Assembly (NCBI RefSeq): GCF_019749955.1
Contig: NZ_JAIEPC010000011.1
Coordinates: forward strand, 52,981 to 116,980
Origin: Sphingomonas sp.
GTDB lineage: Bacteria > Pseudomonadota > Alphaproteobacteria > Sphingomonadales > Sphingomonadaceae
DNA length: 64,000 nt
Direction of reading: 5' to 3'
Under the pieces are notes generated by a model that was given only the letters and a program-made list of their open reading frames with translations, ran no database searches and was not told the origin of the DNA. Below are positions 8,543 through 17,795 of the stretch, in pieces; position 1 is the stretch's first letter, and each line of letters begins with the position of its first letter. A program made the position numbers and the translations under genes.

Positions 8543-9592
8543 TCAACCGCGCCCGATCAGCCGCTTGGCGATCATGTCCGCCACGGCCGCCGCAGGTTCG
8601 CCGCTGCGCTCGCTTTCGTCCCACACTTCGTTGAGCCGGTCGGGGATTTTGTGGATGCGCGCTTCGACTTCGGCGCGGTCGCCGTGCCCCATATACTCAA
8701 GGCAAACGTTGATGATACCGCCCGCGTTGATGACATAATCGGGGGCATAGGTAATGTCGCGCGCGTGCAGCCGCCAGCCGTCCTCGCGCGTCGCGAGCTG
8801 GTTGTTGGCGCCCCCCGCGATCACCTTGGTCTGGAGCGCGGTGATCGATGTTTCGGTCAGAATCGCGCCGAGCGCATTGGGGCTGACGATATCGGCCTCA
8901 ATCCCCAAAATCTCCTCAGCGGGCACCACGGCGGCACCCAGTCGCGCCGCCAGCGCCTGCGCGCGATCGGCATCGACATCGGCCAGCGTCAACCGTGCGC
9001 CATCCTTGGCCAACAGCTCGGCAAGCCCGCCACCGACCGAGCCGACCCCTTGAATCGCGACATGCACGTCCTTCATGCGATCAGCCCCGAGGCCACGCTG
9101 CGCTGCTGCCCTGACGCCGAGATAGACGCCGAGTGCCGTCGACGGCCCCGGATTGCCGCCTGCCCGCCCCGACGCGACCGGCAGGCCGGTGACGTACTTG
9201 GTCTCGCTCGAAATCGTGACCATGTCCTTGTCGGACATGCCGACGTCTTCGGCGGTCACGTAACGCCCGCCGAGCGAATCGATCGCGCGGCCAAAGGCTT
9301 TCAGCAGTGCGTCGGTTTTGGTGCGATTGGCGTCGGCGAGCACCACGGCTTTGCCGCCCCCCATTGGCAGCCCCGCCATCGCATTTTTGAAGCTCATGCC
9401 GCGCGACAACCGCAGCGCATCGGTGATCGCATCGTCGCTGTCGGCATAGTGCCAGAAGCGCACGCCACCGCCGGCTGGGCCGAGCTTCGTCGAATGAATC
9501 GCGATCACCGCCTGCAAACCCGACGCCGGATCGGTAAACAGATGCACGCCTTCATGCGCGTCAAAATCGGGGAAACCCCAGCGGTTAGGCAC
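8543..9592 (-). CDS. Leu/Phe/Val-type amino acid dehydrogenase
   Basis: This 349-residue NAD-dependent oxidative deaminase belongs to the Glu/Leu/Phe/Val dehydrogenase family. The catalytic region has GPAGGGVR and GMSFKNAMAGLPMGGGKAV (about residues 61-80) with the substrate and catalytic lysines. The nucleotide-binding domain carries IQGVGSVGGGLAELL near 180. The start is GTG at 9592 (MPNRWGFPDFDAHEG), preceded by GGGGGA. The longer open frame runs into the tRNA-His gene and is not coding. Branched-chain or phenylalanine specificity cannot be told by eye. The APH(3')-like gene follows after 13 nt. Confidence 0.88.
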   Translation of the reverse strand: MPNRWGFPDFDAHEGVHLFTDPASGLQAVIAIHSTKLGPAGGGVRFWHYADSDDAITDALRLSRGMSFKNAMAGLPMGGGKAVVLADANRTKTDALLKAFGRAIDSLGGRYVTAEDVGMSDKDMVTISSETKYVTGLPVASGRAGGNPGPSTALGVYLGVRAAAQRGLGADRMKDVHVAIQGVGSVGGGLAELLAKDGARLTLADVDADRAQALAARLGAAVVPAEEILGIEADIVSPNALGAILTETSITALQTKVIAGGANNQLATREDGWRLHARDITYAPDYVINAGGIINVCLEYMGHGDRAEVEARIHKIPDRLNEVWDESERSGEPAAAVADMIAKRLIGRG

Positions 9593-9618
9593 GCGTGATC
9601 CCCCGAGGGTGCAGAAAA

Positions 9619-9696
9619 TGGGGCGACCGACGGGACTTGAACCCGCAACTTCCGGCATCACAAGCCGGCGCTCTAACCAATTGAACTACGGTCGCC
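9619..9696 (-). tRNA. tRNA-His (anticodon GTG)
   Basis: This is a 78-nt tRNA with encoded CCA. The anticodon stem CCGGC/GCCGG encloses loop TTGTGAT. The acceptor stem pairs best as eight base pairs including G-1 with C73, the diagnostic extra G of tRNA-His. The D-arm is GTTCAATTGGTTAGAGC and the T-arm loop is TTCAAGT. Confidence 0.95.
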
Positions 9697-9743
9697 ATGA
9701 AGGCCGCGCCACTAGCGGGGCCGACGGGGCGGCGTCAACCCTA

Positions 9744-10466
9744 TCAAAAGCGCCCTTCGACCGAAAGCCGGTAGCCGTCATTGTCCGACTGAAACCCGTT
9801 CGCGACGAGTAGCTGCGTCATCGCGGCATCGGTCGGCGCGACGAGCAGTTCGGCGCGGTAGCGGCCGTCGCCGCGCACCAGCAGCCGGATGCGCTCATTG
9901 CCCGACGCGCTCGCCAGCGGGATCAGCAGCGCCCCGCCCTCGCACCGGGCATTGCCAGTCATGCCTTGCGCGAGCGCGAGCCCGGCCACCCCGCCGCCGA
10001 GTTCGGCCTTCACCCGGCCATCGGCCTGCTGACAGCTACCATTTTCGAACCGCACGCTTAGGCCGGCAAGGTCGAGCTTGGTCACCGGCAACGGCGCGAA
10101 CACATCGCCGGGGGCGACATTGGCGGTGACATCATCGACGCCCATAGTGTGGCGTGAGACGCTGATGCCACCGCGCAACGCTTCCCCCGTCACGACAGGT
10201 GGCCCGGCCAGGTCGACCCGCGCTCGGCCGACCAGCAACTGCCAGGGCGACAGGAAAGCATGGACATCGCCCAGCTCGACATCGCCGAAATGGACTTCAC
10301 GCAGCGTCGCGAACCACACTGGCCCGACCGACGACCTTGCCGACAGCCCCGCCTCGCCCAGACCGGTCAGCGCCAAGGCCAGCCGCATCGGAAAAGTCGC
10401 GATCAGCGCGATGACCAACATCGCGCCGAACAGCACCAAGGGCCGCGTGGTCAGGCGAATGCGCAT
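9744..10466 (-). CDS. gspN: Type II secretion system protein N
   Basis: This is a 240-residue inner-membrane-anchored periplasmic protein. An N-terminal membrane segment (PLVLFGAMLVIALIATFP, about residues 8-25) is followed by the family's beta-rich region with GPVWFATLREVHFGDVELG. It is the last gene of the operon. Its ATG overlaps the gspM stop as TGATG. GspN is present in only some T2SS loci, and its role in assembly is not well defined. Confidence 0.88.
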   Translation of the reverse strand: MRIRLTTRPLVLFGAMLVIALIATFPMRLALALTGLGEAGLSARSSVGPVWFATLREVHFGDVELGDVHAFLSPWQLLVGRARVDLAGPPVVTGEALRGGISVSRHTMGVDDVTANVAPGDVFAPLPVTKLDLAGLSVRFENGSCQQADGRVKAELGGGVAGLALAQGMTGNARCEGGALLIPLASASGNERIRLLVRGDGRYRAELLVAPTDAAMTQLLVANGFQSDNDGYRLSVEGRF

Positions 10467-10945
10467 CAAATGCCCCGCAGCTTCCAGGTGATCTGGGCAG
10501 AGATCGTCTTGTCGCCATTATCGGTCGTCGACAGCGAGTCGACCAGAAAGCCATCGCGCTCCATATCGGCGATCCAGCCAAACAACGCGATTGGCTTGGC
10601 CGAGGCGATGCCGATCAGCAGCGCGTTGTTCGTCTGTGGCGAGACCGTCGTCAGCACAAAGCCTGCCTGGGTGGCGCGGTCACGCACCGAAGTTTCGAGC
10701 GTCCCCGTCATCGCGGGTGCCCCGGCCTTGAGCAAAGGTTGGAGCGCCGCCATCTGGCTTTCGGTCGCCGCCAGCCGCAGCACGGCGGTGGTATGACGCG
10801 ACCTGGCATCGGCGAGTCCATCGTTCACGGGTCGGATCACCGCGAACCAGACGAAGGTGACGACCGCCAACAACGCTGCTGTCAGCACGGCCCATTGCTC
10901 GCGCGGGCTGAGCGCCGCGAACCATTGACGCAGACTGGCGGTCAT
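10466..10945 (-). CDS. gspM: Type II secretion system protein M
   Basis: This 159-residue component of the inner-membrane platform partners GspL. It has a short cytoplasmic N-terminus (LSPREQWAVL), a transmembrane helix at about residues 17-37, a periplasmic coiled-coil stretch, and a ferredoxin-like C-terminal domain ending TISAQITWKLRGI. Its start overlaps the gspL stop by 4 nt. Confidence 0.9.
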   Translation of the reverse strand: MTASLRQWFAALSPREQWAVLTAALLAVVTFVWFAVIRPVNDGLADARSRHTTAVLRLAATESQMAALQPLLKAGAPAMTGTLETSVRDRATQAGFVLTTVSPQTNNALLIGIASAKPIALFGWIADMERDGFLVDSLSTTDNGDKTISAQITWKLRGI

Positions 10946-12021
10946 CGCGGCGTCACCGTCAGGTCGCCCGACACGCGCCCGCTGCCGCCCGAAAAAGTAC
11001 TCGGCGTCGCGACCAGCCCGCGCGCGCGGATACGGTTGATCAGATCGGTCACTTGCCCCTCATTCTGCGTCACCAGCGACGCGCGCAGCTTGCCCGTCGC
11101 GTCGAACGACAGCGCGCGCAGTTCGCTGCCCGGGACGGCGCGGATCGCATCGAACAAAACTGCGGCGGTCGCGCTGAAGCCAATCCCCGCCCCGCGCAGC
11201 CGCACCAGCCGCGCGTCGAGCTGGCGTCCGGCATCATTGACGGTCTCGCCGCGCGGCAAGCCACCGCGCGCGATCAGGTCGCTCTTGCGCGTCATTGCAT
11301 CGGCGGCAAAGCTGTAGCGCGCGATCTCGACGAGCGCGATCGCCAGCACCACCAGCAGGATCGCCGCGACCAGCCAGCCCGCGCGCCGCGCCACGCCCCA
11401 ATCAAATGCAATCGCGTCGCGGCGGGCAAAGGCCCCCTGCCGCAGATCGAGCGCCGGACGCGCTATTGCGGCAACAACCGCGGCTTCAAGGGCGTCGCGG
11501 TCGATAACCGTCGGCGCGACACCGCCCGTAACGAGGTTGGTGAGCCCCGGTTCGTCGGCAAAGCCGCTCGCGGTGCCGCGTATCACGCTGTCGCCCCCGA
11601 AATCGGCGCGGACGAAGCCCTCAACCGGCCGGGGCAGCAGCATCGGCGCGGGGATCATCGCCTGCGGGTCGAGCCCTTGCTCGGCGAGTGCCGCCAGCCA
11701 GCCGCGCATCCGCGCCATTGCCACGACCCCGATCGGCCGATCTGCTTCCCCTTCGTCGCCGACCGCGACATGCAGGTCGGTGATGGGCGCAGCGCTGGCG
11801 TCGGTCACGAGCAGCCGCGCGGCGGCCACCGCTTGAGCTGTCGACCGCGCGGGCACGTCGGCCCAATGCAGCGTTACATCCTCGGCCGGGACGATGACCG
11901 TGAGCGGTACATCATCAGCGTCGGGCATACCTTCGCCGCGCGCAACGATGGCGTCGCCGTCGATCGCGATCCAGCGGTGTGACGCTTCAGCCGAGCTGGG
12001 CAGGAACAGCGCGCGCGCCAT
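10942..12021 (-). CDS. gspL: Type II secretion system protein L
   Basis: This 359-residue inner-membrane protein links the GspE ATPase to the platform. The cytoplasmic actin-like half starts MARALFLPSSAEASHRW. A transmembrane helix lies around residues 241-261 (AGWLVAAILLVVLAIALVEI), and the periplasmic C-terminal domain resembles that of GspM. The ATG at 12021 overlaps the gspK stop (TGATG). The longer upstream frame lies inside gspK and is rejected. Confidence 0.9.
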   Translation of the reverse strand: MARALFLPSSAEASHRWIAIDGDAIVARGEGMPDADDVPLTVIVPAEDVTLHWADVPARSTAQAVAAARLLVTDASAAPITDLHVAVGDEGEADRPIGVVAMARMRGWLAALAEQGLDPQAMIPAPMLLPRPVEGFVRADFGGDSVIRGTASGFADEPGLTNLVTGGVAPTVIDRDALEAAVVAAIARPALDLRQGAFARRDAIAFDWGVARRAGWLVAAILLVVLAIALVEIARYSFAADAMTRKSDLIARGGLPRGETVNDAGRQLDARLVRLRGAGIGFSATAAVLFDAIRAVPGSELRALSFDATGKLRASLVTQNEGQVTDLINRIRARGLVATPSTFSGGSGRVSGDLTVTPR

Positions 12022-13010
12022 CACGACGGATCGCTCCAGGCGCGCGAGACCAGCCGCACGGGCGGCTCGGTCGCGTCGATGAGCGCGGTTTGCGTCAACT
12101 GCGTGCCCCCCAAAGCTACGTCGATCTTCAGGCCGAACCACTGGGTGGTCACTGCCGTCTGCTGCTGCACCTCGGGGCCTGCCGTAACCCCCTTCAGTGC
12201 CGCCCCCTGCCAGAAGGCAACGGTGCTGGTAAAGCCCTGCGCGGGCCGTTCAAGCAAAACCGCGCGCGCCCGGCTGACGTCGAGCGTATCGGGCAGCAGC
12301 ATCGCGAGCAACGGCGCTTGTTCGGGGAGCAAGGTGTTGATGTTGATCCGCGTCGGTTTGGCGACCGGCAGCGTGCAAATCCAGGGGCGCAGCTTGGCAT
12401 AAATCGCGGGCGTGACCCCCGAAACCGCGCGCAGCTCGCTCGGATCGGTCATCATGTTATTGGCGGGCAGATAGCGCGGGCTGATGCTCGCATAGTCCGA
12501 ATCCTCGGCGCCATCGGGCTGGGGGACATTATCGGTGTCGATCCAGTCGGCGCTCGCGGCGGCGATACTGCGTGCCTGCTGTTCAGGTATGCCGATCACG
12601 CGCATCAACTGCGCGAACTGATCGATCGAAGCGGTCCGAACGACCAACGTCTCGACATCGCGCTGCTGCACCAGTCCATTGAGATTGAAGCAATTGCCGC
12701 CATCGGTAACGGTCGCGGTGGCGATGCCGCCCGGGACGGGTAGCGGATAGGGCTTGCCGGCCCAATCGCCTTGCAACGTTACCCGCGCCGCATCGCGCGC
12801 GAGCACCGTGTTGATGCGGACCATCGCCGCCGTCTCGGCGGCCATCGCAAAGGCGCGGGCCTGATCGATTGCAATGGCGTTGGCGCCCAGCCGCGTCGCG
12901 AGGCGCATCCGCTCAAGCGCATGCCCCGCCAGCACCGCGATCACCGCGACGAGCAGCAATACGGTGAGCAGCGCTGCCCCACGCTCGTTATCGCGCCCCT
13001 TATTGGCCAA
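12021..13010 (-). CDS. gspK: Type II secretion minor pseudopilin K
   Basis: This is a roughly 329-residue minor pseudopilin that caps the pseudopilus tip with GspI and GspJ. It has a prepilin-like N-terminus (NERGAALLTVLLLVAVIAVL) and the large alpha-helical insert domain with the region around DWIDTDNVPQPDGAEDSDY, which resembles the calcium-site segment of GspK. The best start is TTG at 13010, which overlaps the end of gspJ by 11 nt. No ATG or GTG is available in a sensible place, and upstream sequence is gspJ in another frame. Confidence 0.87.
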   Translation of the reverse strand: MANKGRDNERGAALLTVLLLVAVIAVLAGHALERMRLATRLGANAIAIDQARAFAMAAETAAMVRINTVLARDAARVTLQGDWAGKPYPLPVPGGIATATVTDGGNCFNLNGLVQQRDVETLVVRTASIDQFAQLMRVIGIPEQQARSIAAASADWIDTDNVPQPDGAEDSDYASISPRYLPANNMMTDPSELRAVSGVTPAIYAKLRPWICTLPVAKPTRININTLLPEQAPLLAMLLPDTLDVSRARAVLLERPAQGFTSTVAFWQGAALKGVTAGPEVQQQTAVTTQWFGLKIDVALGGTQLTQTALIDATEPPVRLVSRAWSDPS

Positions 13011-13668
13011 GGCCCTGCCCTTCCGGCGGCGGCGGCACATAACCGGTGCCGACCAGCAGCACGAGCCGATAGCGGCGCCCGTCGCGGCGCGCGATTTGCA
13101 TTTCGAGCGCTTCGGGCAGCGGCGCTTCGGGCGTCGATTGCCAGAGATCGCTCCACGCCCCGTTGATACGGTATCGCAGCGCAACCTGGTCCACACCGCT
13201 CAGCATCACCGCGGGCGGGAGCGGATCGGTCCCGTCCAGCAGCGGATAGGCGACGCGCTCAATCGCGCCATTGCGCAGCCGATATTCGACCTTCTGGGCA
13301 TCGGGTCGCGGCGCTTCGTCGAGATTGGTCCAGCCACCCCGCACCAGCGCGAGCATTGGGTCACCCGAACCGCCAGAGCCGCCCTCAAACGCCAACTGCG
13401 GCGCGCCCTGCGCATTGCGAGTCGCGCGCGGCACCGCTTGCGCCAGATCGGCGCTGAGGATCGCGTTGAGGCGGCTGAGCGCGGCGATGTCGTCGAACTT
13501 GGCCTGGGTGACGCCCTGCGCGCGCACGCTGAACGACAGCACCGCGACTCCCGCAGCGGCAAGCAGCCCGAAGATCAGCAGCGAGATCATCACTTCTATG
13601 AGCGTGAAACCGTTTTCGGCGGAACGTCTCAAAGGTTTGAAACCGCTCTCTGACGCGCGGCGGGTCAT
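13000..13668 (-). CDS. gspJ: Type II secretion minor pseudopilin J
   Basis: This is a 222-residue minor pseudopilin. The prepilin cleavage motif lies in NGFTLIEVMISLLIFG at about residues 19-34 (cleavage after Gly, Glu at +5). The remainder is a beta-rich globular domain with the Pro-rich tail PPPPEGQGLGQ. The ATG overlaps the gspI stop by 4 nt. It forms the tip complex with GspI and GspK. Confidence 0.92.
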   Translation of the reverse strand: MTRRASESGFKPLRRSAENGFTLIEVMISLLIFGLLAAAGVAVLSFSVRAQGVTQAKFDDIAALSRLNAILSADLAQAVPRATRNAQGAPQLAFEGGSGGSGDPMLALVRGGWTNLDEAPRPDAQKVEYRLRNGAIERVAYPLLDGTDPLPPAVMLSGVDQVALRYRINGAWSDLWQSTPEAPLPEALEMQIARRDGRRYRLVLLVGTGYVPPPPEGQGLGQ

Positions 13669-14093
13669 GTCCGGCCTCCGGGTGGCGGCTGCTGGCCGGG
13701 AGGCACGCGCGGCTTGCGCGGGGCGGTCGCGGGCGGGCGAATGACCGTCAGGCGCCCAATCGACGTCCCGTCGGGGTCGGTGACGGTCACGTCGATCCGC
13801 ATCGCGCCCTGATCGCCGATCGGCGCCGCCAGCCGCTGCCAGCGCCAGTTGCGGCCGCCATTGGCTTCGCTGCCACCGATCGCGCCTGCCGTCGGCGGGC
13901 GCGGGTCGGTGAGCGCCTCGACGGCGACATTGCGTGCGACGATCTGCGCCATCAGCGTGTTGTCGAGAATCCCGGCGCTGCGGATCGTCGCGCCTTCCAG
14001 CCGGATCAAGGCGAGGCCCGCGAGGCTGAACACCGCCAGCGCGACCATCATTTCGATGAGCGTAAAGCCGAATGCGGCGCGGCGGTCAGCCAT
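13665..14093 (-). CDS. gspI: Type II secretion minor pseudopilin I
   Basis: This is a 142-residue minor pseudopilin with prepilin signal FGFTLIEMMVALAVFSLAG (about residues 8-26). It has ARNVAVEAL, characteristic of GspI, near 48-56. The C-terminal 25 residues are Pro/Arg rich (KPRVPPGQQPPPGGRT), longer than usual. It overlaps gspH by 8 nt. Confidence 0.92.
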   Translation of the reverse strand: MADRRAAFGFTLIEMMVALAVFSLAGLALIRLEGATIRSAGILDNTLMAQIVARNVAVEALTDPRPPTAGAIGGSEANGGRNWRWQRLAAPIGDQGAMRIDVTVTDPDGTSIGRLTVIRPPATAPRKPRVPPGQQPPPGGRT

Positions 14094-14568
14094 CGATCGC
14101 CACCGCGCCGTCGATCCCGATCTTGACCGTCGTGGTCGCGTCGCCGCCGCGCTGCAGGCGGATCGTCATCGGCGTGCTGCCAAGCCCGGTCGAATCGAAG
14201 ATCACACGGTCGCGGCCCGAGGGGCTGGAAATCTGCGGGCGGACATCAGTGCCCCAGCGCGTGACCAGCAGCGGCTTCTCGCTCACCGGCGCCCAGGCGC
14301 CGGCTTCTCGCTTGTCAAAGCCATAGCCGCCGTCGCTCACCCAGATGCTGACCGATCGCCCTTCGATGATTGCCATGTCGTGCGCGGCCCGCACGCGCGC
14401 GGCAAAGCGCTCGGCATCGTCGCGCAGTCGCCCGCGCGGATCAGGCAGCGACAGCACCACCACCGCCGACGCGAGCCCGATCAGCGTGATCACGATCATC
14501 AGCTCGACGAGTGTAAAACCCTCGCTGTGATGTCGGCTCGGGTTATTGCCAGCTGCCGATATCGGCAT
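14086..14568 (-). CDS. gspH: Type II secretion minor pseudopilin H
   Basis: This is a roughly 160-residue pseudopilin with prepilin motif EGFTLVELMIVITLIGLAS (about residues 16-34) and a beta-rich globular domain. The only reasonable start in frame is ATG at 14568, overlapping the end of gspG by 26 nt. Upstream sequence in this frame lies within gspG and has no family match. Confidence 0.9.
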   Translation of the reverse strand: MPISAAGNNPSRHHSEGFTLVELMIVITLIGLASAVVVLSLPDPRGRLRDDAERFAARVRAAHDMAIIEGRSVSIWVSDGGYGFDKREAGAWAPVSEKPLLVTRWGTDVRPQISSPSGRDRVIFDSTGLGSTPMTIRLQRGGDATTTVKIGIDGAVAIDG

Positions 14569-14995
14569 CGACTCCCTCGCCCCCTTCGCGGCCATCGGCG
14601 CCATAACTCCAGATATCGATCTGGCCATGCGTGCCCGGCGAGGAATAGAGATAGTCGCGGCCCCAGGGATCCTTGGGCAGCTTCTTGATATAGCCACCCT
14701 TCTGGTAGCGCGACGGATCGGTGAGCGACGCGGGCGGCGCGACCAGTGCCTGTAAGCCGTCCGCCGTGGTCGGATAGGTGAATTGCTGGAGCTTGTAGAC
14801 TTCGAGCGCCTGCTCGATCGTGGCGATATCCGACTTCGCCTTCTGGACCTTGCCCTGATCGCCCAGCGGGATGACGTTGAGCGCGACGATGGTCGCCAGC
14901 AGGCCAAGAATGACGATCACGACCATCAATTCAACGAGCGTGAAGCCTGACTCCTCGTTTCGACGGCGGCGGTTGGGATGGGGGCGCTGTACCAT
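14543..14995 (-). CDS. gspG: Type II secretion major pseudopilin G
   Basis: This major pseudopilin is the main subunit of the periplasmic pseudopilus. The prepilin motif SGFTLVELMVVIVILGLLA (about residues 16-34) is followed by the family signature KAKSDIATIEQALEVYKL and the C-terminal calcium-site region SYGADGREGGEGVDADIGSW. The ATG at 14995 has AGGAG 4 nt upstream. An in-frame ATG at 15007 overlaps the gspF stop and would add four residues, so the start is not settled. Maturation needs a prepilin peptidase (GspO/PilD), which is not in this window. Confidence 0.94.
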   Translation of the reverse strand: MVQRPHPNRRRRNEESGFTLVELMVVIVILGLLATIVALNVIPLGDQGKVQKAKSDIATIEQALEVYKLQQFTYPTTADGLQALVAPPASLTDPSRYQKGGYIKKLPKDPWGRDYLYSSPGTHGQIDIWSYGADGREGGEGVDADIGSWQ

Positions 14996-15003
14996 GATAC
15001 TCC

Positions 15004-16233
15004 TCATTGCCCTGCGAGTGTGTTGAGCTGCAAAATCGGCAGCAGGATCGATAGCACAATCGTCGCGACGATGCCGCCCATGATCACGATGATCGCGGGT
15101 TCGAGCAGCGACAAAGCGGTTGCGGTGAAGCGATCGAATTCGCGCTCGAGATAATCGGCCGCGCGTTCGAGCATTTCGTCGAGCCGCCCCGCCGCCTCGC
15201 CCGATGCGGCGAGATAGGTCAGCAGCGGCGGGAACACCCCGGCCCGCCGCATCGCCGCCGACAGCGATCCGCCCTGACGGATCGAATCGGTGATCTCGTC
15301 CGACGCCTGTTTCAACCTTGCATTGTGGATTGTGCCCGACGTCAGGGCGAGCCCTTCAAGCAGCGGCAAACGGCTCGCGACCATCGTCGACAGCGTGCGC
15401 GCCATCCGCGCCGCGTGAAGATCGCGCAGCAGGCGCCCGATCAGCGGCACCCGCAGCAGCCAGCTATCGAACGCGAGCTTGATCGGCGGTTCGCGCAGCG
15501 CAAGGCGAAAACCGGCGCCCAACAACAGTGCGCCCAGGATCACTGCCCACCAATAGCCCGCCAGAAACGCCGACAGCGCAATCACGACGCGCGTGAGAAG
15601 CGGCAGTTGCTGGCCGACGGTATCGAATTGCTCGACGACTTGCGGCACCACGAAAATCATCAACGCGGCGACCACCGCCATCGCCACCACCGCGAGTACG
15701 GCGGGATAGGCGAGTGTCGTGATCATCTTGCCGCGAATCTCGGCCTGACGTTCGAGCAGGACCGACAGCCGCTCAAGGATCGTTGGCAGCGCCCCCGAAC
15801 TCTCGCCGGCGGAGACCATTGCGCAATAGAGCGCGGGAAAGCTTTTTGGCTCGCGCGCCATCGATTCGGCCAGTCGCCGCCCCTCGACTACGCCCAAATG
15901 CACCCGGCTCACAATCTCGCGGACATGCGGCTGCTCGGTCTGGCGCACGATCGTGCGCAGCGATTCTTCGAGCGGGCTGACGCGGTTGAGCGTCGCGAGT
16001 TGGCGCGTGAACAGCGTCAGATGCTTGGTCGACATGCGCGGCACGCGACCGAGCTGCGCCATGATCGACGGCGCCGCCGCCGGCTTGTCCGCCGTGCTCG
16101 CCGGATCGATGCGCACGACATAGAGCTTGCGCGCGTCGAGCGCGGCCTGCGCGCGTTCGATTGTCTCGGCCTTCACCGCACCACGCTTTTCGCGCCCGCC
16201 GGTATCGATCGCAATATAATCGAAATCGGCCAT
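15004..16233 (-). CDS. gspF: Type II secretion inner-membrane platform protein F
   Basis: This is a 409-residue polytopic inner-membrane protein. It has the N-terminal cytoplasmic domain (MADFDYIAIDTGGREKRG), two homologous T2SSF domains (about residues 70-195 and 275-395), and membrane segments near 172-192, 222-245 and 377-400. It is the core of the platform that couples GspE ATP hydrolysis to pseudopilus growth. It begins 8 nt after the gspE stop. Confidence 0.95.
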   Translation of the reverse strand: MADFDYIAIDTGGREKRGAVKAETIERAQAALDARKLYVVRIDPASTADKPAAAPSIMAQLGRVPRMSTKHLTLFTRQLATLNRVSPLEESLRTIVRQTEQPHVREIVSRVHLGVVEGRRLAESMAREPKSFPALYCAMVSAGESSGALPTILERLSVLLERQAEIRGKMITTLAYPAVLAVVAMAVVAALMIFVVPQVVEQFDTVGQQLPLLTRVVIALSAFLAGYWWAVILGALLLGAGFRLALREPPIKLAFDSWLLRVPLIGRLLRDLHAARMARTLSTMVASRLPLLEGLALTSGTIHNARLKQASDEITDSIRQGGSLSAAMRRAGVFPPLLTYLAASGEAAGRLDEMLERAADYLEREFDRFTATALSLLEPAIIVIMGGIVATIVLSILLPILQLNTLAGQ

Positions 16234-16241
16234 GGCGCGGC

Positions 16242-17795
16242 TCAGACCTCGGCCATGTCGCTGCGCGAAACGCGCACGGCTTCCTCAGGCGTCGTCAGCC
16301 CGTCGCGCACCATCTGGCGCGCGGCCGAGCCGAGATTGGGCGCGTTGATGAAGGCATGGCGCGCAATGATCGCTTCGTCGCCGCCGTCGTTGATCAGGCG
16401 GCGGATCGTCTCGTCAATGCGGATCGCCTCGAACACGCCGATCCGGCCCTTGAAGCCGGTACCGCCGCAGTCGTCGCAGCCGACGGGTTCATACACGATG
16501 GCGCCCGGATCAAAGCCGAGCAGCGCTGATACCGATCCTTGTGCTTGCACCGGGCGACGGCAGGTTTGGCACAACCGCCGCACCAGCCGCTGCGCGATCA
16601 CCCCGCGCAAGGTGGAGGCAAGCAGGAACGGCTCGACCTTCATGTCGCGCATGCGCGTAATCGCGCCGATCGCGTCATTGGTGTGGACCGTCGACAGCAC
16701 GAGATGGCCCGTCAGCGACGCTTGCACCGCGATCTCCGCCGTCTCGCGGTCGCGAATTTCGCCGACCATCACCACATCGGGATCCTGCCGCAGGATCGCG
16801 CGCAATCCCGCCGCAAAGGTCAGCCCGACCTTGGGATTGACCTGCGTCTGGCCGACACCGTCGACCGCATATTCGACCGGGTCCTCTACGGTGAGGATAT
16901 TGCGCGTGCCGTCGTTGAGCAGCCGGAGCGCCGCGTAAAGCGTTGTCGTCTTGCCGCTGCCGGTCGGGCCGGTGACCAGCACAATACCATTGGGCTCCGA
17001 AATCGCCGACCGCAGCATGGTGTTGATCGCCGGGCTCATCCCGAGCACGTCAAGATTGATGCCGGCATTCTCCTTGTCGAGAATACGCAGCACCACCCGC
17101 TCGCCCGCGCGGCTCGGCAGGGTCGAGACACGCACGTCGAGCAGCTTGCCGCCGAGCGACAGCCCCATGCGCCCGTCCTGCGGCACGCGGCGTTCTGCAA
17201 TGTCGAGCCGCGCCATCACCTTGATGCGGCTGACGACCACGGGCGCGACGTGCGGCGGCATCCGCAAAGTTTCGCGCAGCACGCCGTCGATGCGCATGCG
17301 CACGACAAGGCCGGTCTCATAGGGTTCGATATGGATGTCCGACACGCCGTTGCGCGCCGCGTCGGCGATGATGCCGTTGATCAGGCGAATCGCCGGGGCA
17401 TCGTCGGCGGTGTCGAGCAAATCCTCCGCCGTCGGCAGATTGCCCGCGAGCAGATCGAGTTCATCGCCCAGCCCGAGCGAGCCCGCCGCTGCGGCTGCCG
17501 CCTGGCCGTCCATCGCATAGCGATCCGACAGCATCCGGTCGAAATCTTCGGGCTTGGCGAAGGTCACGTCGAACGGGCGCGCGAGATGGCGACGCAGTTC
17601 GAGCAGCACTTTCGGATCGGCGCCCTCGCGCAGCGCGACCGAGAAATGCCCCGCCGCGCCGGGTTCGAGCACTACCCCGAATTTGCGCGCAAAAGCATAA
17701 GGAATGCCGACCATCGGCTCAGTCATCGCGGCAGCATCCGCCAGCGCAATCGTGGGGCTATGGTCGTCGGTCGGTGTTCCGGGGCGGAGCGTCAT
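16242..17795 (-). CDS. gspE: Type II secretion traffic ATPase E
   Basis: This is a 517-residue cytoplasmic hexameric ATPase. The N1E-like domain lies at about residues 20-160, Walker A GPTGSGKTT at about 274-282, the Asp box TVEDPVEY near 309, Walker B VMVGEIRDRETA near 340, and the zinc-binding motif CQTC...CDDC around 407-440. All catalytic elements are present. The ATG overlaps the gspD stop by 4 nt. Confidence 0.96.
   Translation of the reverse strand: MTLRPGTPTDDHSPTIALADAAAMTEPMVGIPYAFARKFGVVLEPGAAGHFSVALREGADPKVLLELRRHLARPFDVTFAKPEDFDRMLSDRYAMDGQAAAAAAGSLGLGDELDLLAGNLPTAEDLLDTADDAPAIRLINGIIADAARNGVSDIHIEPYETGLVVRMRIDGVLRETLRMPPHVAPVVVSRIKVMARLDIAERRVPQDGRMGLSLGGKLLDVRVSTLPSRAGERVVLRILDKENAGINLDVLGMSPAINTMLRSAISEPNGIVLVTGPTGSGKTTTLYAALRLLNDGTRNILTVEDPVEYAVDGVGQTQVNPKVGLTFAAGLRAILRQDPDVVMVGEIRDRETAEIAVQASLTGHLVLSTVHTNDAIGAITRMRDMKVEPFLLASTLRGVIAQRLVRRLCQTCRRPVQAQGSVSALLGFDPGAIVYEPVGCDDCGGTGFKGRIGVFEAIRIDETIRRLINDGGDEAIIARHAFINAPNLGSAARQMVRDGLTTPEEAVRVSRSDMAEV

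Noticed and set aside
9593..9661. Extension of the amino acid dehydrogenase into the tRNA-His gene
   Set aside because: The added residues are translated tRNA sequence; GTG 9592 with GGGGGA upstream fits the family start.
15325..16938. 537-residue open frame antisense to gspF/gspE
   Set aside because: It lies fully opposite two certain T2SS genes, is Arg/His rich and has no family resemblance.
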